Positions 38,109 to 46,357 of a DNA stretch of 58,379 bases are shown piece after piece (positions within the stretch are counted from its first letter, which is position 1; the number at the start of each line of letters is the position of its first letter). The position numbers and the translations under genes were made by a program. This DNA is from Xanthobacteraceae bacterium (GTDB lineage: Bacteria > Pseudomonadota > Alphaproteobacteria > Rhizobiales > Xanthobacteraceae). The notes below the pieces were generated by a model, which had not been told where the DNA came from, searched no databases, and saw only the letters and a program-made list of their open reading frames with translations. Location of the stretch: assembly GCA_022844205.1 (NCBI GenBank), contig JALHMF010000012.1, positions 1 to 58,379 of the forward strand. The letters are read 5' to 3'.

Positions 38109-38207
38109 GTCATCCCGGGCGAGGCGCGGCACGCAGTGACGCGGCCGAAGACCCGGGATCGGCTAAAAGGAACGATCCCGGATCGCGCCGCGCGCGTCCG
38201 GGATGAC
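38109..38207 (+). repeat. GC-rich dyad element between rpoA and rplQ
   Basis: It begins GTCATCCCGGGC and ends GTCCGGGATGAC, with inner arms (CCCGGGATC, GATCCCGGATC) that can pair in several ways. The outer arms are inverted, as in the other elements. A related element follows rpoC (17756-17840). It fills almost all of the rpoA-rplQ gap. Confidence 0.75.
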
Positions 38208-38226
38208 GGGAACAGGAAACACGGTC

Positions 38227-38658
38227 ATGCGTCACGGAAAAGCACACCGCAAACTCAACCGCACCGCCGAGCATCGCAAGGCGATGTTCGCCAACATGGT
38301 CGCCTCGCTCATCACCCATGAGCAGATCGAGACCACATTGCCGAAGGCGAAGGAGCTGCGGCCGATCTTCGAAAAGATGATCACGCTCGGCAAGAAGGGC
38401 GATCTGCATTCGCGCCGCCGCGCGATTTCGGAGATCAAGGATCTCGATGCGGTGAAGAAGCTCTTTGAGGTGATCGGCCCCCGCTACAAGGCTCGCAAGG
38501 GCGGCTACACCCGCATCCTGAAGGCGGGCTTCCGCTACGGCGACAACGCCGCCAAAGCGGTGATCGAACTCGTGGATCGCGACGCCGATGCGCGCGGCAA
38601 GGAAGATCGCGCCCGCCACGAGGCGAACAAGCCGAAGGAAACGGCCGCAGCGGCCTGA
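38227..38658 (+). CDS. rplQ: 50S ribosomal protein L17
   Basis: A 143-residue L17 at the tunnel exit. [20 protein letters not shown], the [20 protein letters not shown] segment and [20 protein letters not shown] are typical. Last gene of the ribosomal block; a strong terminator follows. Confidence 0.97.
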   Translation: MRHGKAHRKLNRTAEHRKAMFANMVASLITHEQIETTLPKAKELRPIFEKMITLGKKGDLHSRRRAISEIKDLDAVKKLFEVIGPRYKARKGGYTRILKAGFRYGDNAAKAVIELVDRDADARGKEDRARHEANKPKETAAAA

Positions 38659-38685
38659 TTGCGGAAGTCCTGTACGAATAAAAAT

Positions 38686-38715
38686 ACGGCGGCCACAAAT
38701 TGTGGCCGCCGTTTT
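38686..38715 (+). terminator. Intrinsic terminator after rplQ
   Basis: ACGGCGGCCACA (38686-38697) and TGTGGCCGCCGT (38701-38712) are exact inverse complements around AAT, followed by TTT; A-rich sequence on the left also makes it usable in the other direction. The rest of 38659-38966 (308 nt) contains no gene; it has a TTCCAAAAATTGGAA dyad and a porin leader, and I see no clear promoter. Confidence 0.9.
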
Positions 38716-38966
38716 GATTAGGCAGGGAGGGGGTCTTGGGTCCCTAACGTGGAACTCCCGCCACAGTTCCCGCCATATTTCCAAAAATTGGAACTAGGGC
38801 GGGGATTCAGACTCCCGAAACCCTGTCACAAGAAATCGAGGCCTCAAGTGTGGCGATTTAGCCACCTGCAGCCAAATCTTTCCACTTTCTACGCAACAAA
38901 GCGCCATGTTCGGGCGTTTAGTGCGCGGACGACAAGATGATCCGTGGGTACAAGGGAGAGATCACC

Positions 38967-39641
38967 ATGCGCAAAATACTTCTCATGAGCGCGGCTGCGC
39001 TGGCGGTGGCTGGAGTCACTGGACAGGCGTTCGCGGCCGATATGCCGGTTCGCACGCCGAGGCCGGCTTACAAGGCTCCGTATGCGGCGCCGATTTATAA
39101 CTGGCAGGGCTTCTACGTGGGTATCGCCGGCGGCTACGGCTGGGGCAACTCGGAGCACACGTCAGCGGGCGCTTCCAGCGGCGAATTCGATGTCGATGGC
39201 TGGCTGGTCGGCGGAACCATGGGTTACAATTGGCAGCAGGGTGCGGGCGTGTTCGGTATCGAAGCCGACATTTCCTGGACCAACATGAACGGCGGCAATG
39301 GCGGCGGCGCCCTTGGCTTTCCGGTTCGTACCGAACTGGATTGGCTGAGCACGGTGCGCGCACGCGCCGGCTTCGTGGCTGACGCTTCGCTGTTCTATGT
39401 CACCGGTGGTGCGGCTTTCGGCGACGTCGAGGCGCGCGGTGGCGTGGCTCGCGGCAGCGATTGGCAGACCGGCTGGACGGTTGGCGCCGGCATCGAAACG
39501 ATGCTCGGCCAGGGCTGGACCACCAAGCTCGAATATCTCTATGTCGATCTTGGCGATTCCAACCTCTACACCAACGGTGCGGCGGTGAATGTCGAAAACA
39601 CCAACCACATCGTGCGCGTCGGTCTGAACTACAAGTTCTGA
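38967..39641 (+). CDS. RopB/Omp25-like outer-membrane beta-barrel
   Basis: A 224-residue protein with a signal peptide (MRKILLMSAAALAVAG, cleaved near AFAADM) and a Pro/Ala linker. An 8-stranded OmpA-type barrel follows: YNWQGFYVGIAGGYGWGN, VGGTMGYNWQ, GVFGIEADISW, WLSTVRARAGF, FYVTGGAAFGDV, KLEYLYVDLGD and a terminal VRVGLNYKF ending in Phe, as barrel proteins do. GGGAGAG lies 7 nt before this ATG; an ATG 30 nt upstream would precede the signal peptide. The family is common in the envelope of Hyphomicrobiales. Confidence 0.92.
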   Translation: MRKILLMSAAALAVAGVTGQAFAADMPVRTPRPAYKAPYAAPIYNWQGFYVGIAGGYGWGNSEHTSAGASSGEFDVDGWLVGGTMGYNWQQGAGVFGIEADISWTNMNGGNGGGALGFPVRTELDWLSTVRARAGFVADASLFYVTGGAAFGDVEARGGVARGSDWQTGWTVGAGIETMLGQGWTTKLEYLYVDLGDSNLYTNGAAVNVENTNHIVRVGLNYKF

Positions 39642-39662
39642 TCGCCGGCAAATACGATAGCG

Positions 39663-39692
39663 AAAACCCCGGCCATCGCGCCGGGGTTTTTC
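39663..39692. terminator. Bidirectional terminator between porin and spermidine-synthase-like gene
   Basis: AAAACCCCGG (39663-39672) pairs with CCGGGGTTTT (39681-39690), with T runs on both strands. It lies between convergent genes, 4 nt from the stop of the minus-strand gene. Confidence 0.85.
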
Positions 39693-39695
39693 GTT

Positions 39696-40661
39696 TTATT
39701 CCCCGGTCTTCGGTGCCTGCGCGTCGGTGATCACTTCGCCCTTTACCGCGCTGGGCTTCGCCTTCTTCTGCGCGAGCAGGAATACCGGCGAGTATTTGAA
39801 TTGCGCCTTTGCCTGCAATTCTTCCGCGCGCTGTTGCAGGGCCGCGGCATCGGGCATCGTGCCGTTCGAGCCGACCACGATCGTCTCGCCGCGGCCGCTT
39901 GGGTAAAGCTCGATCCGCCCGAATACCTTCTCCATCGTCACCAGCGAATTTGCGAACTGCCGCGTGCCGTCGTGCAGGTTGGCGGCGACCGCTCCGCCGG
40001 GCGCGAGGCGGCTTTTGACGAGTTCATAGAATTCCATCGTCATCAGTTGCGAGGGCACGTTGCCGCCGTCATAGGCGTCGAGCAGCACGAGGTCGTATTG
40101 TTCTTTTGTGGATTTGATGAATTCGCGGCCTTCGGCGGCGATGTAGCGAACCTTGCCGGTCTCACGGATGCCGAAATACCGCTTGGCCAGATCGATCACC
40201 ACGGGATCGATGTCCACGGCGTCGATGCGCGTGTCGGGCAGGAAATGGGCGAAGTAGGTCGAGATCGAGCCGCCGCCGAGGCCGATCATCAGCACGCTGT
40301 TCAGTTCGGCGGGATAGAGTAGCGATGCCGTCATGGCGCGTGAATACATCAGCGGCAGTTCGGCCGGATCGCGCAGGTTGGTGCGCGACTCCGTATAGTG
40401 CCAGCCCTTCACCTGAAACGACATCGTCACTTCATCGCGTTTCTTGTGAATGGAGATGTCGTTGTACTGGCTCTTGATCTGCTCAAGCAGGCCGTCCGGC
40501 ATTTCGAGGAGCTTGAGCCGTGCTGGCTGGTCGACCGCGGGCTCCGCTGCGGGCGAGAGCGTTGCCAGGCCGAACGTGGCTGACAGCATGGCCGCGAACA
40601 GGACGCAGGCCGCGCCCGCCCTCAGCCGCCGATGGGCCGCCTGCCTGGATAGCGTTCTCAC
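39696..40661 (-). CDS. Exported spermidine synthase-like (PABS-fold) protein
   Basis: A 321-residue protein. An Arg-rich start followed by a hydrophobic segment (about residues 17-38) suggests export or an inner-membrane anchor. The Rossmann core has LMIGLGGGSISTYFAHFLPD, IDAVDIDPVVIDLAKRYFGI and YDLVLLDAYDGGNVPSQL, the polyamine aminopropyltransferase layout; the conserved catalytic Asp-containing LLDAYD is present. Cytosolic spermidine synthases lack a signal, so its real substrate is doubtful. It converges with the porin. Confidence 0.8.
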   Translation of the reverse strand: MRTLSRQAAHRRLRAGAACVLFAAMLSATFGLATLSPAAEPAVDQPARLKLLEMPDGLLEQIKSQYNDISIHKKRDEVTMSFQVKGWHYTESRTNLRDPAELPLMYSRAMTASLLYPAELNSVLMIGLGGGSISTYFAHFLPDTRIDAVDIDPVVIDLAKRYFGIRETGKVRYIAAEGREFIKSTKEQYDLVLLDAYDGGNVPSQLMTMEFYELVKSRLAPGGAVAANLHDGTRQFANSLVTMEKVFGRIELYPSGRGETIVVGSNGTMPDAAALQQRAEELQAKAQFKYSPVFLLAQKKAKPSAVKGEVITDAQAPKTGE

Positions 40662-40836
40662 CGGGTGCCTCGTTTCGGGACGTTCCGCGTAAAATTCCCG
40701 GCAATTCGGGAAGCCGGAGCGGTTTTAACAAGGGAAATGACCCGCTCATAGCCGCGAAGCGGCTTTAGCCGTTCAGGCATTTGGCAATTCCGCCGGCCCG
40801 CGTTCTCTGCCACAATAGGGACGGGGAGCGGTATCC

Positions 40837-41376
40837 ATGCGTACGCAAAGCATCACGGCAGCCCTCGTCGCCGCCATCGGCCTGATGGGCGGCTGCGCCA
40901 CCGTCACCACGGGCACCGAGCAGGAAATCTTCTTCGCGTTCAATCCCGCCGACGCCCAATGCGACGTGAAGCGGAATAACGAATTCCTCGGCCGCGTGAG
41001 CAGGACCACCCCCAGCCTGCTCGTGAGCAAGTCTCCCCTCCCGCTCAATCTCGATTGCATCGGCGTTGGCCGCAACGCGCCGAAATTCGCGACCGAAGTG
41101 CGCCCAGCGTTGAGCAAGGAAGGGGTCGGCGGTGCCATCGGCTTCACGCCGAGCGGCCTGGCGACGGGTGCGGTATCCGGCGTCTATGACGCTTCCTCGG
41201 GCGCGCTCTATCACTATCCGCAACGCATTACGGTGGACATGACCAAGAAAATGGTCGTGCTGCCGGACAAGTGGGAATTCAACACCGCCAAATCTCCGCA
41301 GGTCAACGCGCAGCTCGACGCCATTGCGCGCGAGGCGGCTTCTCCGAATACGGCGCTCGATCCGCCGCCGAACTAG
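40837..41376 (+). CDS. Lipoprotein of unknown function (tandem paralogue 1)
   Basis: A 179-residue protein with a signal peptide ending in a clear lipobox (LMGGC, Cys at about residue 20). The mature part has a beta-rich pattern with CDVKRNNEFLGRV, then a glycine-rich middle (GVGGAIGFTPSGLATGAVSG, absent in its neighbour), and YPQRITVDMTKKMVVLPDKW. The next gene shares CDVKR, GRV and the YP-RVTVDM-KK signature, so the two are paralogues. No enzyme motif was seen; the pattern suggests an outer-membrane lipoprotein. Confidence 0.85.
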   Translation: MRTQSITAALVAAIGLMGGCATVTTGTEQEIFFAFNPADAQCDVKRNNEFLGRVSRTTPSLLVSKSPLPLNLDCIGVGRNAPKFATEVRPALSKEGVGGAIGFTPSGLATGAVSGVYDASSGALYHYPQRITVDMTKKMVVLPDKWEFNTAKSPQVNAQLDAIAREAASPNTALDPPPN

Positions 41377-41399
41377 CCCGTTCCAGCAGGGAGGAGATC

Positions 41400-41789
41400 A
41401 TGCGCAGCGTCACATTCGCATCGGCCTTCTTCGCAACGGCAGCCGCGTGCGGCTGCGTCATGGTCACCGATGGCAGCGTGCCGGGGGGCGGTTCCAGCGG
41501 GCAAGAGATCGCGTTCACCCTCAAGCAGCCCGGCACCAACTGCGATGTGAAGCGCGGTGCGGAAGCGGTCGGGCGGGTGCAGGGCAAGCAGACCAAGCTG
41601 AAGGTAACGCGCAGCATCGCGGCGCTGGAACTGCAATGCACCGGCAAGGATGCTTCGCGCCTGCAGGCGCAACTGAAACCGATCGCGGGCACCGGGCCGG
41701 GCGGGTTCGTGTACATCTACCCGGAGCGCGTGACCGTCGATATGGGCGTCAAAAAGGTGTTTGTCCCGGAAGGGTGGTCGGTCGAATAG
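41400..41789 (+). CDS. Lipoprotein of unknown function (tandem paralogue 2)
   Basis: A 129-residue protein with a short signal peptide; Cys17 or Cys19 (TAAACGC) is the likely lipidation site. The core (TNCDVKRGAEAVGRV, then VYIYPERVTVDMGVKKVFVP) matches paralogue 1, but the glycine-rich middle is missing. A strong ribosome binding site (GGAGGAG, 4 nt) marks this ATG. It begins 24 nt after paralogue 1, probably in one operon, and is followed by the DegP-like gene. Confidence 0.85.
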   Translation: MRSVTFASAFFATAAACGCVMVTDGSVPGGGSSGQEIAFTLKQPGTNCDVKRGAEAVGRVQGKQTKLKVTRSIAALELQCTGKDASRLQAQLKPIAGTGPGGFVYIYPERVTVDMGVKKVFVPEGWSVE

Positions 41790-41820
41790 CGCCCTTTTGC
41801 CGCCGCTTCCGCCCCTCTAT

Positions 41821-43242
41821 ATGTCGGGCATGACCGCGCTGAAATTCACGCTCTCCGCAACACTCGCCGCCATACTCGCGGGCTCGTCCGTTCATGCCCA
41901 GAACGTCCCGCAGGTGCGGGTCCCGGCCTCGCGTGCCGAGATTGGCTTGAGCTTTTCGCCGATCGTGAAGCGCACCGCGCCCGCTGTCGTGAACGTCTAT
42001 GCGCAGAAGGCCGCGCGGCAGGTGAGCAATCCGTTCATGAACGATCCGTTCTTCCAGCGTTTTTTCGGCGGGCAGGGCCTCGGCATTCCCGGCGAGCGCG
42101 CGCAGCGCTCGCTCGGCTCCGGGGTCATCGTGGATGCCGACGGCATCGTGGTCACGAATTTCCATGTGATTGAGAACGCGGAACTCGTGCGCATCTCGCT
42201 CGCGGACAAGCGTGAGTTCGAAGCGGAAATTCTGCTGCGCGACCAGCGCAGCGATCTTGCGGTTTTGAGGATCAAGGACGCCCGCGAGCGCTTCCCCTAT
42301 GTTGAGTTCGGCGATTCCGACACCGTCGAAGTCGGCGACATCGCGCTGGCACTCGGCAATCCGTTCGGAGTTGGCCAAACGGTGACGCAAGGCATCGTCT
42401 CGGCGGTGGCGCGCACGCAGGCCGGCATTTCCGACTATCAGTTCTTCATCCAGACCGACGCCGCGATCAATCCCGGCAATTCCGGCGGCGCGCTCGTCGA
42501 CATGGCGGGCCGTCTCATCGGCATCAACACCGCGATTTTCTCCCGCTCCGGCGGCTCGCTCGGCATCGGCTTCGCGGTGCCGGTGAACATGGTGCGGGTG
42601 GTGGTGGATTCCGCGCGCGGCGGAAGTGCCGCCGTGCGCCGTCCGTGGTTCGGGGCAAAGCTGCAAGCCGTAACCCCGGACATCGCCGAGAGCCTGGGGC
42701 TGAAGCGTCCGGCGGGTGCCTTGGTCGCGAGCCTCGCAGCCGAAAGCCCCGCCGCGAAGGCCGGCATCCGCGCGGGGGACCTGATCGTTGCGATCGACAG
42801 CACGCCGGTGGACGATCCGAACGCGTTCGAATACCGCTACGCGACCCGGCCCATCGGCGGGGCTGCGTCCGTCACCATCGAACGGCGCGGAAAGACCAGC
42901 AATGTCTCGGTGCGGCTCGAAAGCGCCCCCGATACGCCGCGCGAGGAAATCCTGATCAAGGACGCGCTGTTCGCGGGCGCGCGCGTCGCCAACCTCTCGC
43001 CGCTGCTGGCCGAGGAACTGCGGCTCGGAACGGCGGCCGAAGGAATCGTCATTGTCGATATCGCAAACGGCTCGACCGCCGCGGCCCTCGGCTTCCGGCG
43101 CGGCGACATTATCCTCGCGGTCAACGGCGAGAAAATCGGGCGCACGCGCGATCTGGAACGCGTGACCGCGAAGTCCGGCCGCAACTGGACCATCGTGCTT
43201 CAGCGCGGCGGGCAGCAGATGAACTTCACGTTGCGCGGATGA
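41821..43242 (+). CDS. degQ: DegP/DegQ-type periplasmic serine protease
   Basis: A 473-residue HtrA-family protease/chaperone of envelope quality control. It has a signal peptide (ending near SSVHAQ), a trypsin-like domain with the triad His115 (VVTNFHVIEN), Asp145 (QRSDLAVLRI) and Ser221 (NPGNSGGALVDM), and two PDZ domains (about 272-360 and 385-470; VIVDIANGSTAAALGFRRGD). The start is uncertain: ATG at 41821 or 41830, and neither has a good ribosome binding site. DegP, DegQ or DegS subclass cannot be settled. The stop overlaps rarA by 4 nt. Confidence 0.92.
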   Translation: MSGMTALKFTLSATLAAILAGSSVHAQNVPQVRVPASRAEIGLSFSPIVKRTAPAVVNVYAQKAARQVSNPFMNDPFFQRFFGGQGLGIPGERAQRSLGSGVIVDADGIVVTNFHVIENAELVRISLADKREFEAEILLRDQRSDLAVLRIKDARERFPYVEFGDSDTVEVGDIALALGNPFGVGQTVTQGIVSAVARTQAGISDYQFFIQTDAAINPGNSGGALVDMAGRLIGINTAIFSRSGGSLGIGFAVPVNMVRVVVDSARGGSAAVRRPWFGAKLQAVTPDIAESLGLKRPAGALVASLAAESPAAKAGIRAGDLIVAIDSTPVDDPNAFEYRYATRPIGGAASVTIERRGKTSNVSVRLESAPDTPREEILIKDALFAGARVANLSPLLAEELRLGTAAEGIVIVDIANGSTAAALGFRRGDIILAVNGEKIGRTRDLERVTAKSGRNWTIVLQRGGQQMNFTLRG

Positions 43243-44564
43243 GCAAAACCCAAAAGAAAGGCGGCGCCAGCCTGTTTGAAGCCGCGGGGCTGGAGCGCGA
43301 TGCGCCGCGTCCGCTCGCGGACCGGATGCGGCCCGCCAAGCTCTCCGAAATCGTGGGGCAGGAAGCGCTGACCGGACCCGATGGCGTGCTGACGCGCATG
43401 CTGGAGACGCGCTCGCTCGGCTCGCTGGTGTTCTGGGGACCGCCCGGCACCGGCAAGACGACGATGGGGCGGCTGCTCGCGGAAGAAACCAATCTGCATT
43501 TCCAGCAGATCTCGGCCGTGTTCTCCGGCGTCGCCGACCTGAAAAAAGTATTCGACGAGGCGCGCAGCCGCCGCGAGATGGGGCAGGGCACGCTCCTGTT
43601 CGTGGACGAGATCCACCGCTTCAATCGCGCGCAGCAGGATTCATTCCTGCCGGTGATGGAAGACGGCACCGTCACGCTCGTGGGTGCCACCACGGAAAAT
43701 CCTTCGTTCGAACTGAATGCGGCGCTGCTTTCCCGCGCCCGCGTGCTGGTGTTCAAATCGCTCGGGCCGGAGGCGCTGGAAAAAATCATCGCGCGCGCCG
43801 AGACCATTGAGGGCAGGAAGCTTCCGCTCGATGACGATGCCCGCAAGTCGCTGGTGCGCATGGCCGACGGCGACGGCCGCGCGGCGCTGACGCTGGCGGA
43901 AGAAGTCTGGCGCTCGGTGCGCAAGGGCGAGACGTTCGATGCCGCGAAACTCATGGAGATCGTGCAGCGGCGGGCCCCCATCTACGACAAGTCGCAGGAC
44001 GGGCATTACAATCTCATCTCGGCACTGCATAAATCCGTGCGCGGCTCGGACGTGGACGCGGCCCTCTACTATCTCGCGCGCATGCTCGACGCTGGCGAGA
44101 ACCCGCTCTATATCGCGCGGCGTGTTGTCAGGATGGCGGTGGAGGATATCGGCCTAGCCGATCCGCAGGCGCTTGTGATCGCGAACGCGGCGAAGGACGC
44201 CTATGACTTTCTGGGGACGCCGGAAGGCGAACTGGCGCTCGCGCAGGCGGTAATCTATGTGGCGACCGCGCCGAAATCGAACGCGGGCTATGTCGCCTAT
44301 GGCCGTGCCAAGAAGGCGGCCAAGGAAGCCGGCTCGCTGATGCCGCCGAAGCACATCCTGAACGCGCCGACGAAACTCATGGAAGACGAGGGCTATTCGG
44401 CGGGCTACGAATATGACCACGACGCACCCGAGGCCTTTTCCGGGCAGGATTATTTCCCGGAGCAACTACCCCGGCAGAACTTCTACGAGCCGGTCGAGCG
44501 CGGCTTCGAGCGCGAATTGAAGAAGCGCATGGATTACTGGGCGAAGCTCAGGCGGGGGAGATAA
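43239..44564 (+). CDS. rarA: Replication-associated recombination protein A (MgsA/RarA)
   Basis: A 441-residue AAA+ ATPase that acts at stalled replication forks. Walker A GPPGTGKT at residues 67-74, Walker B LLFVDEIHRF, and the family sequences GATTENPSFELNAALLSRAR and HYNLISALHKSVRGSD are present; the C-terminal tetramerisation part contains APKSNAGYVAYGRAKK. ATGA overlap with the protease suggests coupled translation. It ends just before a toxin-antitoxin locus. Confidence 0.95.
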   Translation: MSKTQKKGGASLFEAAGLERDAPRPLADRMRPAKLSEIVGQEALTGPDGVLTRMLETRSLGSLVFWGPPGTGKTTMGRLLAEETNLHFQQISAVFSGVADLKKVFDEARSRREMGQGTLLFVDEIHRFNRAQQDSFLPVMEDGTVTLVGATTENPSFELNAALLSRARVLVFKSLGPEALEKIIARAETIEGRKLPLDDDARKSLVRMADGDGRAALTLAEEVWRSVRKGETFDAAKLMEIVQRRAPIYDKSQDGHYNLISALHKSVRGSDVDAALYYLARMLDAGENPLYIARRVVRMAVEDIGLADPQALVIANAAKDAYDFLGTPEGELALAQAVIYVATAPKSNAGYVAYGRAKKAAKEAGSLMPPKHILNAPTKLMEDEGYSAGYEYDHDAPEAFSGQDYFPEQLPRQNFYEPVERGFERELKKRMDYWAKLRRGR

Positions 44565-44580
44565 GGATTATCGCTCTGCC

Positions 44581-44598
44581 TGTGTGTTTCACCACACA
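44581..44598 (+). promoter_or_regulatory. Candidate operator of the toxin-antitoxin pair
   Basis: TGTGTG (44581-44586) and CACACA (44593-44598) form a perfect inverted repeat with a 6-nt spacer, 24 nt upstream of the antitoxin start. Type II antitoxins usually bind such dyads to repress their own operon. Confidence 0.5.
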
Positions 44599-44621
44599 TC
44601 ACCATGTGCTTTAATGCATAT

Positions 44622-44843
44622 ATGACAAAGCTCCTTGAGGAAGCATTCGCGCAGGCAAGCGCTCTGCCGCCCGATCGGCAGGATGAAATTGCCGCGTTTG
44701 TGCTGAACTTACTCGGCGGGGGTGAGGCCGATTTGGCGCTCTCGCCGGAGCAGGTTGCAGAGATCGAGCGGCGGCTGTCAGCGGATGAGCCTTACGTCAC
44801 TGAAGAAGAAGTCCGCGCTGTTCTCAACCGCATCGCTCGATGA
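44622..44843 (+). CDS. Antitoxin of a RelE/ParE-type pair
   Basis: A 73-residue acidic, helical protein beginning MTKLLEEAFAQASALPPDRQ and ending EEVRAVLNRIAR, typical of small antitoxins paired with RelE/ParE toxins. The ATG at 44622 is chosen over 44604 because homologues usually begin MTKLL; neither has a clear ribosome binding site. It overlaps the toxin by 4 nt (ATGA). Confidence 0.8.
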   Translation: MTKLLEEAFAQASALPPDRQDEIAAFVLNLLGGGEADLALSPEQVAEIERRLSADEPYVTEEEVRAVLNRIAR

Positions 44844-45118
44844 ACATCCGCTGGAAGCGGAAAGCCCTTTCCGATCTGGAATCCATTCATGATTACATCG
44901 CTTCCCATGATCTCATGGCGGCGAAGCGGGTGGTCCGTAGGGTCGTGGTCGCGATAGAGCGCTTGCGCAATTTTCCGCAGTCTGGCCGCCCAGGTTCTGT
45001 TCCCAACGCCCGTTTCCTGGTGGTTCCTGGACTGCTCTATATCGTTGTCTATCGGGTAGGGGTCGATGCCGTTGACATAGTCGCGATCGTTCATTCCGCC
45101 CGCCGGGAACGGAAGTAA
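44840..45118 (+). CDS. RelE/ParE-superfamily toxin
   Basis: A 92-residue basic protein with the RelE/ParE layout: IRWKRKALSDLESIHDYIAS, then FPQSGRPGSVPNARFLVVPG, YIVVYRV and VDIVAIVHSARRERK. The RPGSVPNARFL and YRV segments match the family. Targets are either ribosome-bound mRNA (RelE) or gyrase (ParE); the sequence alone does not say which. It appears intact. Confidence 0.85.
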   Translation: MNIRWKRKALSDLESIHDYIASHDLMAAKRVVRRVVVAIERLRNFPQSGRPGSVPNARFLVVPGLLYIVVYRVGVDAVDIVAIVHSARRERK

Positions 45119-45189
45119 GGTTACGCTGCGCCGCTCGAAATTGCCGTTTTGCCGCGGGAACCGAATGACTCCCCCGTGGTTATGGGGGC

Positions 45190-45465
45190 ATGTGGGACAA
45201 TCAATACGAGCCGCCCGAGAGCATTTTCGATGGCCTTGAGCCGGCTATTTTCTTGGTTTTCATTGTTGCCATGTTTGCCATCATTCCTTTCACGCCGCTG
45301 TCTCCGTTCGAGGGCAGGGAGGCGTCCGCGCTCGACCAGCTGGCCGGTGTGAACACCCGTGAAACTGAAATCCGCAACGCGGTTGTGCCTGCCGCAACCC
45401 GGTTTACCGCCAAGCGCTTGCAGCAGGTGGAAGTGTTGGTCGAGACCGCTCCCGTCACGCGCTGA
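45190..45465 (+). CDS. Small hypothetical membrane-anchored protein
   Basis: A 91-residue protein with one hydrophobic segment (about residues 19-40, ILVFIVAMFAIIPF-like) and an otherwise charged C-terminal half. GGGGGC lies a few nt before the ATG. No family was recognised. It is alone between the toxin gene and a terminator, so it may be a real single gene or a chance reading frame. Confidence 0.4.
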   Translation: MWDNQYEPPESIFDGLEPAIFLVFIVAMFAIIPFTPLSPFEGREASALDQLAGVNTRETEIRNAVVPAATRFTAKRLQQVEVLVETAPVTR

Positions 45466-45607
45466 GGAAAACCCTCGTATCCAGCCGCGTTACAGCGTGC
45501 TCGCGATCCTTGGTGAGAAGGGCGAGCAACGATCCGACGAATTCCTGTCGCGCGCCCGCCTACGCGACCTCCTGACGTGCCGGATAACGGAAGCCTGCAG
45601 AAACAAG

Positions 45608-45635
45608 AAAGGGCGGCCTTTAGGCCGCCCTTTTT
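45608..45635. terminator. Bidirectional terminator
   Basis: AAAGGGCGGCC (45608-45618) and GGCCGCCCTTT (45623-45633) form an 11-bp stem with a TTTA loop, with A and T runs on opposite sides. It separates the rightward hypothetical gene from the leftward DUF1236 gene. Confidence 0.9.
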
Positions 45636-45652
45636 ATTGATAGCCGTCGCAG

Positions 45653-46354
45653 TTAGACCGCGATGACCGCGACGATCTCATGGGTGCGCGGATGAATGAT
45701 CAGCATCTGATCGCCCACCACGAGATAGAGATAGCCACGATAGGCCGGGACCACGCTGACGATGGTCGCCGGGATCGGATAGAACGTGTAGGACCGGCGC
45801 GGGACAACCGTGCCGACCGAAACGTTGAAGTTCACGCTGGTGACGCGCTTCACGTTCTGGGTCTTCAGCGTCTGGCTGATCTTCGTGCGTTGTTCGGAAT
45901 TCAGATCGACCTTTTCCTGCTTGTCGGCGGACTGCGAGTCACGAGCCTGGCCATCCTGCTTCTTCATGTCGTCGGACTTGCCCTGACGCTGCTGGGTGTT
46001 CTCGCGGCCCTGCTGCGCCTTCTTGTCGGTGTCCTGCGACTGACCCTGGCCCTGACGCTGCTGGGTATTTTCGCGATTACCCTGCTGCGCCTTCTTCTCG
46101 GCATCCTGGGTGGAGGCCGAACCCGGCTTTTCGCCGCTCGGCTGGGTGGACTGGGTCCGGCGCTTGCCGTTTTCCTGCGACGGTGCAGCGCCTTCCTTCT
46201 TGGCTTCCGGCGAGGTGGCGGAGCCGGACTTCTGGTCCTGCTGCACGGAAGGCGAGCCACCCTGGCTGCGTTCCTGCTGCTGGGTGCCTTGAGCGTAAGC
46301 AGCGCCCGTCATCAGGGCGAGCGCGGCAACCGTGGTCAATAGTTTCGTTTTCAT
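45653..46354 (-). CDS. DUF1236-type secreted protein with Gln-rich repeats
   Basis: A 233-residue protein. The signal peptide ends near AAYAQG. The long middle (about residues 22-145) is Gln/Lys/Ser-rich with two imperfect units of KKAQQG(N)RENTQQRQG; the C-terminal 85 residues (VNFNVSVGTVVPRRSYTFYP, then YLYLVVGDQMLIIHPRTHEI) fit DUF1236, a cell-surface domain of unknown function common in Hyphomicrobiales. It lies 3 nt downstream of a smaller secreted protein with shared DQKSG motifs, probably one operon. Confidence 0.85.
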   Translation of the reverse strand: MKTKLLTTVAALALMTGAAYAQGTQQQERSQGGSPSVQQDQKSGSATSPEAKKEGAAPSQENGKRRTQSTQPSGEKPGSASTQDAEKKAQQGNRENTQQRQGQGQSQDTDKKAQQGRENTQQRQGKSDDMKKQDGQARDSQSADKQEKVDLNSEQRTKISQTLKTQNVKRVTSVNFNVSVGTVVPRRSYTFYPIPATIVSVVPAYRGYLYLVVGDQMLIIHPRTHEIVAVIAV

Positions 46355-46357
46355 GGA

